This document shows, piece by piece, positions 44,953 through 55,479 of a stretch of 64,000 nt of DNA. Position numbers and translations under genes: made by a program. The DNA comes from Limnephilus marmoratus (lineage: Eukaryota > Arthropoda > Insecta > Trichoptera > Limnephilidae). The stretch lies in the NCBI GenBank assembly GCA_917880885.1, contig OU862913.1, positions 3,968,001-4,032,000 of the forward strand. Reading direction: 5' to 3'. Every line of letters starts with the position of its first letter. Position 1 is the stretch's first letter. Under the pieces are notes generated by a model. That model was not told the origin of the DNA. It did no database searches and saw nothing but the letters and a program-made list of their open reading frames with translations.

Positions 44953-45164
44953 GTTTTCGTCGGAGTGGGGGGCGCTTAACTGTTGGCATATCGCCTCAGA
45001 AGCGGTTACGGCGTAAGATGTGCATTGTCTATGGTCGATGTGCGCATAAAGCGCTCAGGTGTGAACGGTCTGAAGGGATTGTATGGAGAGCGATATGTGG
45101 CGTGCTATGATCTTTTATATTTATATGCTCAATGTGAACGAGCTCTTAATGGGCCGTTTTCCAC

Positions 45165-45232
45165 GAGATGGCAGCACGGTGTTTAGCGGTCGTCCTGTCA
45201 TCTAATTTGTGGACCAAATCTATGGACCAGGG
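45165..45232 (+). repeat. Dispersed repeat shared in inverse with 52538-52614
   Basis: GAGATGGCAGCACGGTGTTTAGCGG through TGGACCAAATCTATGG recurs inverted at 52538-52614. A second linked segment (46138-46260) is inverted at 52090-52210, so both loci may hold parts of the same larger unit. Confidence 0.65.
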
Positions 45233-45262
45233 GGGTATAACTCCGATCTAGCTATGGGAAAT

Positions 45263-45559
45263 ATCGATCAAATATCGATATTGTATCGATCTTTTTTACC
45301 ATCGATGCATTTCGATACATTATCATAGATAAATCGATTCTTGAACAATCGATTCTCGCATCGATGTCAAATCGATTAATTCTGACCAATCACAACGCTT
45401 CCCTCACATCGATTATTTCTGAGCAATCACAGCGCTGGATTTACATCGATTCCATTTCCGAATGAATTACATCGATATGTCAATAATCGTATCGAATTCA
45501 CAATCCGATATAATCGTTTGAAATGTCATCGTAAGTAGAATCGATTCTCGCTTATCGAT
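45263..45559. promoter_or_regulatory. Cluster of 13 ATCGAT palindromes
   Basis: ATCGAT occurs at 45263, 45273, 45285, 45301, 45333, 45348, 45360, 45371, 45408, 45445, 45471, 45540 and 45554. A related ~37-bp block (TTCTGA-CAATCACA-CGCT followed by ACATCGATT) is repeated at 45380 and 45417. TATCGATA-type sites bind DREF and CGATA sites bind BEAF-32 in Drosophila, but whether this is an insulator, a promoter or satellite-like DNA is not shown. Confidence 0.5.
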
Positions 45560-46427
45560 GTCTATCTTGAAATGAGCATGCTCATTACTAGCAACGCAGG
45601 GGCGTATAACTTCGTTCAAATTTTTCAACCGTGGTCCGTGACGTAAAAGTGCTGCCACTCATAGATAAAGTTTCATAGATGGAGCTGTAAAGATAGGTTG
45701 GTAATTTTGATTTTCGCCATCTCTCGCTCAGGGTTGCCAACTTAGGGGTAAAATAAGTGGGATGGGATTTTTTAACTGGTTTAATAGGTGTTTTGGAGTA
45801 TTTTTTGTGGTATTTTTGGGGGTTTTGTGATTCCATATATTTTTTTAAATTTTTATTACATCGTATACACGGAGCACTCGCACACTTCTTATTTGAGAAT
45901 TTATTTTTATTGTACAAAAACTTGCTGAAACGACTTGTGCCTTCACAAATGGAAAAATTGGTGGACTCTTGAAGTTGTAGATTTTTTTTTTTTAATTTCC
46001 GAGAACACCTGATCCATACAGCTTCAATGTGTTTTGGTTTTGATTTTCTAAATATATCACAAGATCTTGAAGAAAATGATTTTTTTTTTTTTACAGTAAA
46101 TACCGTACAAAAATCTCAACTGCTCCGTCTGAAGCCAGTGAGACTATGGCATTCCCCAAATTAGGTATGTTGTGAGGCTGAAGGTAGTGAGGAGGGGAAG
46201 GAGGTGGGGAAGAGGAGGGTTGGGAAGTACCTGGCTATTCAGATCTGGTCACCAAACACGGCTAAAGCCATTTTCAAGCAACATTTCAATTCTGAATGGT
46301 GGTCTTACACCAGGGCGATACTGATAGTATCTTCCACTCTGGAACATGCCGTAAATATACTATAATATACATTATTTTAAATGAATTAATTGTGAAATAA
46401 CACAAATTAATCAAATAAAATTTACTT
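45560..46427. other. Intergenic DNA with a repeated GC-rich patch
   Basis: No supported gene. 46138-46260 (GGCATTCCCCAAATTAGG..., purine-rich, GGCTATTCAGATCTGG) recurs inverted near 52090-52210. Confidence 0.5.
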
Positions 46428-46499
46428 GCGCATGCCGGGTTCGAACCCCAATCTCCGGATCATGAGTCAAGAGTCTTACCCACCGGACTACGGAGGTCG
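46428..46499 (-). tRNA. tRNA-like sequence (Met-like, degenerate)
   Basis: The minus strand reads a tRNA-like order: CCTCCGTAGTCCGGTGGGTAAGA, an anticodon-loop-like CTCATGA (CAT), and a B box GGGGTTCGAACCC. The anticodon and acceptor stems pair poorly, so this is probably a SINE head or tRNA pseudogene, not an active tRNA-Met. Confidence 0.45.
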
Positions 46500-46981
46500 T
46501 CAGGCCATTTGATGGATGAAAATTAATATCTCTTGATTTTATGAAACAAACAGCCCCGTATTTTGCGTATCGCTCGAGAAAGATATGTTTTATAAGGTAT
46601 ATAACAAATCGCGTACTGGCAACACAAAATATTTGGAAATGGCGTCTTGGACAAAACGGTTTGACATCTTGGTTTTCTGCATAACATTAAAAGGTAAGAT
46701 ATACCATTTTTCTGTTGAAAATAATTATTATACTGTATACAGATGTTTAATCTGATCGATAAATATGATTTCCATTCAAAAACATTGCTTTTTCATTTTG
46801 TTTTCGCTAAAAACGTTCATGATCCTGTGATGGCGCATTGGTGGATGTTTTTAATGGAGATCTTCTTGTTTTGGCCTTTTGTATTGTTTTACGTATTTTA
46901 ATTTGATTCTTTCGAGATGTATTAATTTATTTTAATGTTTTCCGGTAGACTATATATAACTTATTGTTATCATTTTTATAG
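46500..46981 (+). other. Possible 5' exon and intron of the 59-codon gene
   Basis: ATGGCGTCTTGGACAAAACG at 46639 is followed by a good donor (AAAAG/GTAAGA, ~46694). An acceptor TTTTTATAG ends at 46981. Joining them puts the ATG frame into a stop, so this first exon, if real, is 5' UTR. Confidence 0.35.
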
Positions 46982-47161
46982 ATGGCTGTTAGAGGTTTGT
47001 CACATGAAGAAATAACTATTGCACTGGAAGGAGACATTTCCGATGTCAAATGGGAGTCTGACGGTGAAGGTGAAGAGAGCTGGTCAGTGGAGTATCTACA
47101 AGATGACCAGGATGAGAACCAGTACCAGGACATCAACATTCAGCATTCGTCCGTAAATTGA
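46982..47161 (+). CDS. 59-residue acidic protein, piggyBac-type N-terminus
   Basis: ATG directly follows a splice-acceptor-like TTTTTATAG; the frame runs 59 codons to TGA at 47159-47161, with AATAAA near 47253. The protein begins MAVRGLSHEEITIALE, then is strongly acidic (DGEGEESW, QDDQDENQYQD). A short RGLS-x-EEI opening and acidic stretch are typical of the N-terminus of piggyBac-family transposases, but no catalytic region follows. It may be a leftover first coding exon or a small derived gene. Moderate to low confidence. Confidence 0.4.
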   Translation: MAVRGLSHEEITIALEGDISDVKWESDGEGEESWSVEYLQDDQDENQYQDINIQHSSVN

Positions 47162-47700
47162 GGTTAGGTCGGTTAGGATACCTTAGTTTTTGTGTTATGT
47201 TTTATTATCAATTGTCTTATGTGTTATTTATTATCAATTGTCTTTACTGAAAATAAACATATTTAAAGATGTTCTCAGAGTGTTTCATTTGTCTAATGTA
47301 ACATTTTCTGATTCCAATAATTTTGTTCTTAAATAATTTATTGGGCTAATGAAGTAGGTCGAGAGCGATTATATTGTCTATGGTAGACAAATAAGTTTCC
47401 TCTATCTTTAGTCTATTAGTGCTGGCAGGTGCGGGAAGGGCGAGGGGGGGGGGGGTCTAGTTAAGTTGGTGACGAAACCGCTAGGAGGAAAAAGCCCGGA
47501 GTGATCGATCTAGGGGTTAGTATATTTATGTAGCAACGTCACTGACACACATGCTACAAGGTAGCAATGGGCCGTTTTCGCACGATTTTGGCCGCTAGGT
47601 TCGCTAATGTCCTAGCGGTCCAACTATTTTATTTAACTGTCAGATCCCATACATTTTTTAGGCCGTTTGACGCAATTTTGTGTTTTTAAATATTATAATA
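47162..47700. other. Intergenic spacer
   Basis: Contains a polyadenylation signal near 47253 and a G-run near 47443-47453. TGCTACAAGGTAGCAA at 47550 is shared with 41999. No gene seen. Confidence 0.5.
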
Positions 47701-47895
47701 ATGCCGTCAACCTGTTGTAGTGTTCCAATGTGTAGAAATAGGGGTGGACACGAGTTTCCCAAAGATTGAAAGACTTGAAAGCGAAATGGATTCATTCAAT
47801 TAGGCGTTCCAAATGGGTACCGACTCCTGATTCTGTTGTCTGTAAAGCTCATTTCAGGGACACAGATTATGTATTCAATAATATTAACTATAACA
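47701..47895 (+). pseudogene. THAP-domain exon with a frameshift
   Basis: ATG at 47701 opens MPSTCCSVPMCRNRGGHEFPK, the C-x4-C start of a THAP zinc-binding DNA-binding domain. One base is lost near 47764, after which another frame gives KWIHSIRRSKWVP, SVVCKAHF (the C-x2-H pair) and RDTDYV. A donor A/GTAAGT follows at 47895/47896. THAP domains occur in P-element transposases and host regulators. Candidate downstream exons follow acceptors near 48049 and 48239, but the frames do not join cleanly. Confidence 0.7.
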
Positions 47896-48049
47896 GTAAG
47901 TACATGACTCATTCAATTAATATCTTACTATAATTGAATCCCCAATATAATATAGAGAGTACTTGTATAGTTTAATGAACACGTAAAGAAACATTTGACA
48001 TAGAATGCACAAAATTTTATACTTACACAATGTTTTGCTTTCTTTCGCA

Positions 48050-48520
48050 GTTGACATTATTTGACAAACGTACCTTTAAATTTAAGTGTAGTCAACCACA
48101 ATGTGCCAATGTGGCAGTGGAAGTCATATTGCCTTTTGATACTCCGTGTGGCAGACCGACTCTAGATACAGACACTCAGACAGATAGATAATGAAAAGTT
48201 AACTGTTTATATTGAAATAAACTTTTGTTCCACCGCAGGGGAAGCTTATGGCGCAGACTACGCAAGTCGAAGAATACCATCATCACTTCCATGGTTGCCT
48301 GGATGGATATGGAGTCCCCCCTGATGCCCTTCTGGAAATGGGAGCCTGTCAAATATCCCCCATGAACGGATATTTGCATATTTTTTTGGATTCATTATTA
48401 TATACTATATTTTTCATTTATTTTCTGTTCCATTCTATGTATGAATGCATTGTTATTTTGTCAATGTTTGAACTATTTCAAAATATGCAATGTATCGCAT
48501 TGCACAACATTCTGAAATAA
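48050..48520 (+). other. Possible downstream exons of the THAP gene
   Basis: Acceptors TTTCTTTCGCAG (~48049) and TTGTTCCACCGCAG (~48239) precede open stretches, the first about 46 codons and stop-free in one frame. AATAAA lies near 48517. I recognise no domain and cannot make the splice phases agree. Confidence 0.3.
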
Positions 48521-48569
48521 ACGATCATTATTATGATACGTTTTAAGATTTTCACGGCCAAAAGTATTT

Positions 48570-48743
48570 TTGTTTTTGGGGTGTTATGCCGTGTTGCGCT
48601 ACCTCCTTCTTTAGCCAACGTTTCGGACAGCGTTGCAGTGTCCATCATCAGGGCAGATCTACCGGATCACTGCAACATTGCAACGCTGTCCGAAACGTTG
48701 GCTAAAGGAGGTAGCGCAACACGGCATAACACCCCAAAAACAA
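48570..48743. mobile_element. Palindrome made from Penelope-element terminal sequence
   Basis: Left arm 48570-48637 and right arm 48679-48743 are reverse complements apart from a 3-bp indel (CTCCTTCTTTAG / CTCCTTTAG). The left arm and loop match the block at 62790-62870 next to the Penelope-like ORF, including CTGATGA and GAAA on the minus strand (48651-48621). The preceding TTTTCACGGCCAAAA also occurs near 63752-63768. Confidence 0.8.
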
Positions 48744-48777
48744 ATAACGAAAAGATCATTATTATATTTGTTTTATT

Positions 48778-49748
48778 AAAACAAAAATTTTAACAAAACA
48801 AAAAACGACTTCAAAAAATGCACTAAAAAGTAAAAAAATAATTTCGTATTCTTCTACAACTTCATAATCAACTTTCTTTTTCTAATCATCAATACGTAGG
48901 TACGATTGTTACTTTTGGAGTCGGTGTCAATCAAGGTAGGTTTGTAACTACATACATAGTTATAGGTGAGGTGTGCTTGTATCGCACAAGCGACTTGACG
49001 AGGCGAGAGCGGAGCGCGGCGGCGCGGGGAGCTGTCAAGTGAACCCGCCGGGCCGGGTACCTTACAACTTGTAGTTACAAACCTACCTTGATTGACACCG
49101 ACTCCAAAAATAACAATCGTACCTACATATTGAAGATTAGAAAAAGTAAGTTGATTATGAAGTTGTAGAAGAATACGAAATTATTTTTTTACTTTTTAGT
49201 GCATTTTTTGAAGTCGTTTTTTGTTTTGTTAAAATTTTTGTTTATTTTTTGATTTTTAGTGAATCTGAAGTACACAAACTAATTTGTCTGAATATGGGTA
49301 AACCTACTAAACGTACTGCTCATATGAGACAGACATAATTTGACCATAGCGACGTTAAGGTCAAATTAAGAGATTCGGCCGAGTTTCGTTAATTTGTCAT
49401 GGATCCGATAATCAGAACCTAACCAAACTCTCATTAAATTACTCTTGAAGTACATCCTTTCCAATAAAACAAGAATCATCGAAATCGGTTGGCGTGATAT
49501 TGAGTTATTCGTCCATTTGTCGCGCACATACTTATGCAAATTTAAGACTTATATGGTTTTCTCATGGATGCTATTGTCGAAACTGGACCAAATTAAAATG
49601 GGACCACACGGGAAGCATCAGCTTTCAAATAAAAAAAGAATCATCAATATCGGTTCACCCAGTCAAAAGTACTGGCGTAACAAACATAAAAAAAAAAAAA
49701 ATACAGTCGAATTGAGAACCTCCTCCTTTTTGAAGTCGTTTAAAAATA
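48778..49748. mobile_element. Foldback element plus adjoining Lepidoptera-type repeat
   Basis: Arms 48778-48950 and 49072-49243 are nearly perfect reverse complements around a GC-rich 121-bp core. The following 49244-49748 carries CGAAATCGGTTGGCG, an A run, CGAATTGAGAACCTCCTCC and TTTTTGAAGTCGTTT; the last echoes AAACGACTTCAAAAA at 48805. I associate this end with repeats common in Lepidoptera (from memory, not searched). Its short open frames are not genes. Confidence 0.7.
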
Positions 49749-49749
49749 A

Positions 49750-50405
49750 AGAGTGAGTCGCTGCAGTTTTGACATGGTTTTCTGCAGCCTTGCACGACAG
49801 CTACTGCCATGGTTAAAAAATATTGTTGTTTAATTGTACTAAATAACACAAAATAATTTAACAAATATATAAATAAATAAAAAAAACTTTCTTTTATTTC
49901 TCGAGGTATGAAAAGAACAAGATTACAGACATAATATAAATGTGTCGTAAAACATTTACAAACATTATACACATAGAAGAACACATCAGTACAACAAATA
50001 ATTAACATTATATATAAATTATTTATTGTTTTGGCATTCATTTTATTTTTTTTACATATTAATATTATATAGTTGTGATAGCATCGGTCAACGCGTGAGC
50101 AAATATGCAACTAGTGTAGAATAAATAAGTCAGTTTTTTCTCAATTTCAAGTCTCAGAGGGGTAATAAATAGCATTGCACACTACGTATTTTGACACATA
50201 TTTATTTTGGGGTAACTAATCGAAAAAATCTCGCAACCCCCATACTATACAACATTAATTAACATTTATTTACTTGATAAACCATTGATTTTTCCTATGC
50301 TAAAATTTTATTTGTAAACGTTCAATAGAAATATAATCTATTTCACAGATGAGGGATATCAAAATACAAAGGTGAGAGGTAATATAAGTAAACCTATTAA
50401 AACTT
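49750..50405. other. Intergenic AT-rich DNA
   Basis: No supported gene; a minus-strand open frame (50110-49655) is low-complexity. It lies downstream of the METTL9-like last exon. Confidence 0.5.
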
Positions 50406-50638
50406 CTATTCAGCCGTGGTTTCAGGGAAATTTGGGTCCTTTTTGATGATGAAGATGGAGTCGTTCAGCCAGTGGTAGGACTGGTTGAAGTCCCCCTCGC
50501 AGAGTTAGGGCAAGCGTGACTATTGCATGACCTGGAGCCCCACGGTGGTGGCGCAGTAGCTGATGAAGGATTCCACGTGCTCATCGAATGTGTGGCCTCG
50601 GATGGGCAGACGCTCCTTCGCCATGTGGTCAGATTCGT
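50406..50638 (-). pseudogene. METTL9-like: METTL9-like last exon with two nonsense codons
   Basis: METTL9 is a seven-strand methyltransferase that modifies histidine in HxH motifs. The acceptor TTTTCAG precedes 50638. The frame reads ESDHMAKERLPIRGHTF, EHVESF, then SRLP and CEGDFNQSYHWLNDSIFIIK before a natural TAG at 50408-50406. The LCEGD and final DSIFIIK-type strand match the METTL9 C-terminus. In-frame TAG (50522-50520) and TAA (50507-50505) stand where Trp and Tyr are expected. Splice phase (1) matches the exon at 52297. With two stops, this copy is probably dead, though assembly error cannot be excluded. Confidence 0.7.
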
Positions 50639-52296
50639 CTGAAAATTATAATTGAATAGTACAAGGAATCCGAGAGAAGATGACCAGTGCAACTGTCTGG
50701 TTATTCAGATCTAGGCGATACACGTAGCAGATAATGTTAATAAATTGATGAGATACCCTTTTGTATCAGTTCACCAGCAAGAAATTCGCCGTACAAGAGC
50801 GGAACATCCATCCACAGTAGATGACAGCAGCATTCGACTTGTTCTCATGCAATATTTCCCTCTCCTCCCTTATTTAATAGTGATTATATGTTATAAAGGA
50901 TTGAATGTAGGGTAGGTTATTAAACAGGGTTTTAATATATCAGGGTTGAAGAATTGAATGTAATGCACTGGAAAGTGTTGTGTTGATATTTGTACCTACT
51001 ATGTGATCATATACACCTCTTATTAAGTGGGTGCATTAAATGTTATTTATTCAGGGTTATATATATGAAGGTACTCAGTTATCAGCTTTAATCCCATAGG
51101 ATCTTGGACGCCAAATCTCGTAAGTACGAAATATGCTGACTGTGTCGGTAGGCATGAATACTCCCGTCAGAGCGTGGGCACTGTTATTTTAATCATTGTT
51201 GTGAAGCTTGGAAAATAAGAAGTAAAAGAGTGGATGTAAAACAAGATTATTATATTAAAATATTGACATACCTGTGGACCATACTAAGAGCTAGCTAAAA
51301 CCTATTATTTTTATGCGACGATTCCGGATGTCTAATATCGCACCGTGGGGGGCCCCTCTCTCCCCCACGTTGCCTCCGCGCCAGGTTTGCAAGCTTCTCC
51401 ATCCATCTGGGTGATTAATACGTTTGGTACATGGTGTCCTCCATCATGTGGTTGCAGTACTGGAAATGTCCTCCATCAGGTTGTGAAAAGAATCGGCGGG
51501 GACTATACGGACGATCGTGTCCCTTTGTATAATTGAGAATCCATCTCGTCGGATGACGGATGATAAATATAATCGCAGATTACAGTAAAACTGGGTCGGT
51601 CAAGCCGCCATTATTGCACCACGGGATTCCATACTGGAATACCCGTAAACAAGAATTCTCCAGTCGCGATAACCATGTATCGGCTGGGAATAAAAGGAAA
51701 CTCACATTTTAATTAAACTTGAAAACAACCCGCCGATTGAATATTTTACATATTATTAAATAAATTTAAGTCCACATTTTCGACTGTCGGATTCACGTCC
51801 TGCCCTGGAGACGCGAATCCAAAAAGTGCTGGAAAACGATCTTTATCCCCCTATCGACCGAAAGTAAAACCACTTGGAGAAAAAGTGTAATTTATAAGTG
51901 GCCAGTAAAATAATTGAATCCACTACTATAGACAAATATCAACAACCCTGGGGCAATTTTGAACATTATTCAATTATTTTCATAACAGTCTTTTCAAGAT
52001 GTATATTAAAAATCCATTCTTTAAGGCCCTTCCTTAAACAGCCGGTGAGAAACTACCATTTAGAAGGGATACATTGCTTGAAATGGCAATAGTTGTGTTA
52101 GGTGACCAGGTGTGAATAGCCAGGCATTTCCCAGCCTTCACATTTCCCATATTCTTTCCTCCCCCATTCAGTTCAGCCTCACAACAAATCCTGATTGAGG
52201 GTGCCATAGTACCACTTATTTAAAATTGATCACATTTAAAAGACCGGTTAAATCCCTGGTTAAAGTATTAGAGGTATAATAAAATCCATATCTTAC
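50639..52296 (-). other. Putative METTL9-like intron
   Basis: Begins with donor GAAT/GTAAGA at 52297/52296 and ends with TTTTCAG at 50639, 1,658 bp. It contains a GC-rich patch at 51345-51540 with no recognisable protein, and the repeat segment 52090-52210 shared in inverse with 46138-46260. Confidence 0.5.
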
Positions 52297-52420
52297 ATTC
52301 AACGTATGGTTTGAAGGGCAGATCCAGCGCTACGATAAGGAGTCCACCGTCGTTGAGAGCCTGCTTAGCGTCGAGCAGCGTCGAGGCCGTTGAGCAGCAC
52401 GGTCTGTGGCTCAGAGCAGC
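52297..52420 (-). pseudogene. METTL9-like: METTL9-like internal exon
   Basis: The minus strand reads CSTASTLLDAKQALNDGG then LLIVALDLPFKPYVE, matching the region of METTL9 around LLD-C...LL and the signature LPF-PYVE, up to a donor at 52297. The upstream boundary (~52420) and acceptor are unclear, and no further METTL9 exons were recognised upstream, so the gene is at least partial here. Confidence 0.65.
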
Positions 52421-52537
52421 ATCTTACTTTTTGTGCATTTTACTTACAAATCGAGAAAACTTTGTTTGGCTAAACTTGTCGGAAAACAAATTGCAAATAT
52501 CGAAATGACATATCAATCATTGAAAGACGTCAGTGCG

Positions 52538-52614
52538 TCAGTCCATAGATTTGGTCCACAAATTAGATGACAGGAGGACCGCTAAACACCGTGCTGCCAT
52601 CTCGTGGATATTTT
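52538..52614 (-). repeat. Inverted copy of the repeat at 45165
   Basis: Reverse complement of TGGCAGCACGGTGTTTAGCGG...CAAATCTATGGAC. It adjoins the METTL9-like exon. Confidence 0.65.
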
Positions 52615-52984
52615 GGAATTACTCAGAAAACAGTAAAACAGTAAAATTAGAGCGACAGATTCAACACACGACCATACAATTTTGTATGGGCGGCCATGTT
52701 TACACGTGATCAAATGGAGGCTTTCCATTGGTCAAATTGGAGAATGCTGGTTTTATTTCTAAGTGCGTTGGAGATTGCTGCCTTTGATACTAACGCAGTT
52801 TTTAAAATGGATTTTTAAAGCATAAAGAGTTGGTTTTAATGCCAAATAACTGTTTTTCTAGGTAAAAGAGTGAATCATTAACAAAGTTGCATCATTAGTC
52901 CATTTTTGAAAAAAAGTTGAGAATGCTGCATTTGATTCTACACACCTCATTACAGTGCTGACTATGGGTCCCGAGGTACCCTTC

Positions 52985-54136
52985 CTGCTCATTTTGTAGA
53001 ACATCTATCATGGCTTTCGGGTCCACCGTGGCTCCGTAATCCAGTTGAGGATTGGCCTTCGGCGAGGCTACCATTTATTCCAGCAAGCGAATTGCCAGAA
53101 ATTCAACCAACCCCCTAAACCTACAGTTTTTAATGTCGAATTAAAATCATCTGCCATCATAGCGAAGTATTCTTCATTATCAAAATTAAAGAAAGTCATT
53201 GCATGGATCCTTAGGTTCAAAACAAATTGTCTTTCTAATGTTTTCAAAATGGCGAAACAGTGCATAGATCATGCGGCACTCACTCTTCAAGAACTGGACA
53301 ACGCATTCATGAAGATTATAAAACTCGAACAGCAGGCTTATTTTCACAACGATATTATTTTGTTAAGCTCTGACAAAATGTGTTCTTCCGGCCTTCAAAA
53401 ACTGAAACCTTTTATTGACCCTCACAGTATCCTGAGGGTGAGCGGTCGGCTAACAAATTCTGCACTCCCATCCGATAGTAAGCATCCCATTTTACTTCCC
53501 AAGTCTAGTCATTTGACCGGGTTGTTAATTGATTACTATCACCGTGCTTATCTTCACGTCGGACGGCGTACTCTCCAATTTCTTATTCAACGCAAATACT
53601 GGATTATGTCCGGTCGTACCGTCATTCGATCTCAGTTATAAAATGTGTCACATGCCACAAGTTTCGGGCCGCTGCACATTCACCTATGATAGCGGATCTG
53701 CCGTCCTCTTCGGTCCACGTCCACGTCCTTGTCGGTTGATCCAGAAAACGTCGACGCCCTTACACCCGGCCATTTTCTGATAGGAGGATTCCTCTTAGGA
53801 CTTCCCGAATATGACCTGTCCGCCACTGGATCAAACCGTTTAAGTCGTTGGCAACACATACAAAAGATGTCTCAACACTTTTGGCGACGTTGGAATGTGG
53901 AATATCTTAATACTCTACAACAACGTGCAAAATGGTTGAGAGACAGACCCAATTTAGAGATCGGTCAACTCGTGCTAGTAAAGGATGAACGTCTTCCTTC
54001 CATGCGCTTTGCTTTAGGGCGAATTGTTGCCGTACATCCGGGTAAAGATAATATCGTTCGCGTTGCAACCATTAAAACCACTAAAGGTATATTTGTCCGC
54101 CCAGCGGTTAAGCTTTGCCCCTTGCCTACAGAATAA
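52985..54136 (+). pseudogene. BEL/Pao retrotransposon remnant (pol 3' part)
   Basis: Pieces in order: GPPWLRNPVEDWP (typical of BEL), KLKKVIAWILRF, ILRVSGRL, the integrase zinc-binding region (DYYHRAYLHVGRRTLQFL, later CVTCHKF), then, after a deletion of the integrase core near 53700, ALTPGHFLIG and a C-terminal region ending VRPAVKLCPLP at 54136. The catalytic D-D-E core is missing and several frameshifts are present. Integrase would insert the element's cDNA; this copy cannot. Confidence 0.85.
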
Positions 54137-54399
54137 GTCATCTGTTAATTCAATACTGAGCATTTTTTATCATAGAGCTATCTATTACCTACTTATATTT
54201 TATGTTTTTGTTTTCCTTTTGTTTCCTTTGATAAATACACAGAAGACAGCTGGTGTGCTTACGTCTCATGATAATTCTTTTTTTAATAATTTTCCTTATA
54301 ATTTTGATTAATAACATAGTATTCAAGCTACTTTTTGTTATTATTGTTATTATTTTTTTTTTTATTGTTAATTTTGTTCCAAAATTAGGTGGGCGGAAA

Positions 54400-54673
54400 A
54401 TGTATACCTATGTATACAACTATGTATACCTATCTATATACCTTGTTCCATTTCTCTACCCATCCTTCTTTTACCACCATTACCTGTCCCTACTGACAAT
54501 ATTACCTACTGCACAACAATAAAATCAATATGTCAGTCAGTCTGTTAAAAGAAACTGTGCAACGAACACCATTATTCTCTCAGTTTTATATAACATCGGC
54601 CAGTTTATGGAAGCTTGTGCAGTGAGTGACTTAGTGCTCCCTCAGACCCATAATATTGAGCCGAACATCAACC
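54400..54673 (+). repeat. Probable 3' LTR of the BEL/Pao remnant
   Basis: Follows a purine-rich GGTGGGCGGAAAA tract. It starts TGTATACCTATGTATAC, contains AATAAA (~54521) and ends near CCGAACATCAACCA. The right boundary is approximate and no 5' LTR is seen. Confidence 0.5.
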
Positions 54674-54688
54674 ATGAGGGGTAAGTCA

Positions 54689-54836
54689 ATTTGGGAGGCG
54701 GAAATGGGTACCGCCGCCCCGGGAACCTTTATTGGATAACCAACACCTCTGCCATAGGTCATCCCAAGTGGTTCGCTACGTTTGGTGATTTAGCAGGGGT
54801 GCCCGGGTTCACGGGGTGAGGTTTGTCTAGGGAGGC
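54689..54836 (-). repeat. Dispersed ~150-bp repeat, copy 4 (inverted)
   Basis: Reverse complement of copies at 5442, 8751 and 18221. It lies just beyond the BEL LTR. Confidence 0.8.
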
Positions 54837-54931
54837 GGATGACCAGAGCAAACTGAACCCCTTATTCCTACCCACCCCTTAAACCATCTTCCTTCCCAGA
54901 ACTATCCTCTCCTTCTTTTCCTTAAAAAACC

Positions 54932-55003
54932 CTCCACACAGCATCCCTAAAGATGACATAGGCCCTGAGGGAAATTATTTTCCTCAGGGCCTCCTGTGTG
55001 GAG
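54932..55003. repeat. Nested hairpin (outer 10 bp, inner 10 bp)
   Basis: CTCCACACAG (54932-54941) pairs with CTGTGTGGAG (54994-55003), enclosing GGCCCTGAGG (54961-54970) paired with CCTCAGGGCC (54982-54991). Both stems are perfect. It could be a structured RNA or a mobile-element end; there is no evidence for transcription. Confidence 0.7.
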
Positions 55004-55009
55004 CTCATG

Positions 55010-55479
55010 TAAAAAAAAAGTCAGTTTCCTTCCCCCTTCATCTGTTTACCATTCCCCATAGTTGTGTCAAAGTATTCACAAGCATAACATTTTTTTAATA
55101 TATTGATATAGTCCACTCCACGTGACGCATTTGCGATACCAACTAACAATGATTATAATTATTTAAGTTTTTTTTTATCTAAATGCAATTTTATATATCT
55201 TTAAATATTTTTATTATTTTTGAGATTTTATAAGCAATTCTAAAACTATTTTTATGAGATTTTATAATCAATTAATCACCTTTCCTTTTTAATATAAATT
55301 TTTATATGTCTTTGTTCAAATTTGTCTATACTTATGTCATTTATTTTTCAAATTAACATCTGGCCCTGATGAAGATAATATTGATATGGAAGCATGTTGA
55401 TGTTGTTAATTATAAATGGGTGTAAACGAAATTATTTATTTTTCATTATATGATAATTTAAAATTAGAGAACATGAACA
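55010..55479. other. AT-rich spacer downstream of ZF-C
   Basis: No gene or repeat recognised. Confidence 0.5.

Noticed and set aside
48679..48743. A second hammerhead core in the right arm of the palindrome
   Set aside because: The right arm keeps the GAAA side but lacks CTGATGA in the needed position.
49445..50110. Open frames at 49445-49756 and 50110-49655
   Set aside because: The first lies in a Lepidoptera-type non-coding repeat; the second is low-complexity AT-rich translation without domains.
52297..52420. Frameshift in the METTL9-like exon from a CTCGACGCT duplication
   Set aside because: Reading the alternative frame (STASTLLDAKQAL) gives continuous METTL9-like sequence, so no frameshift is needed.
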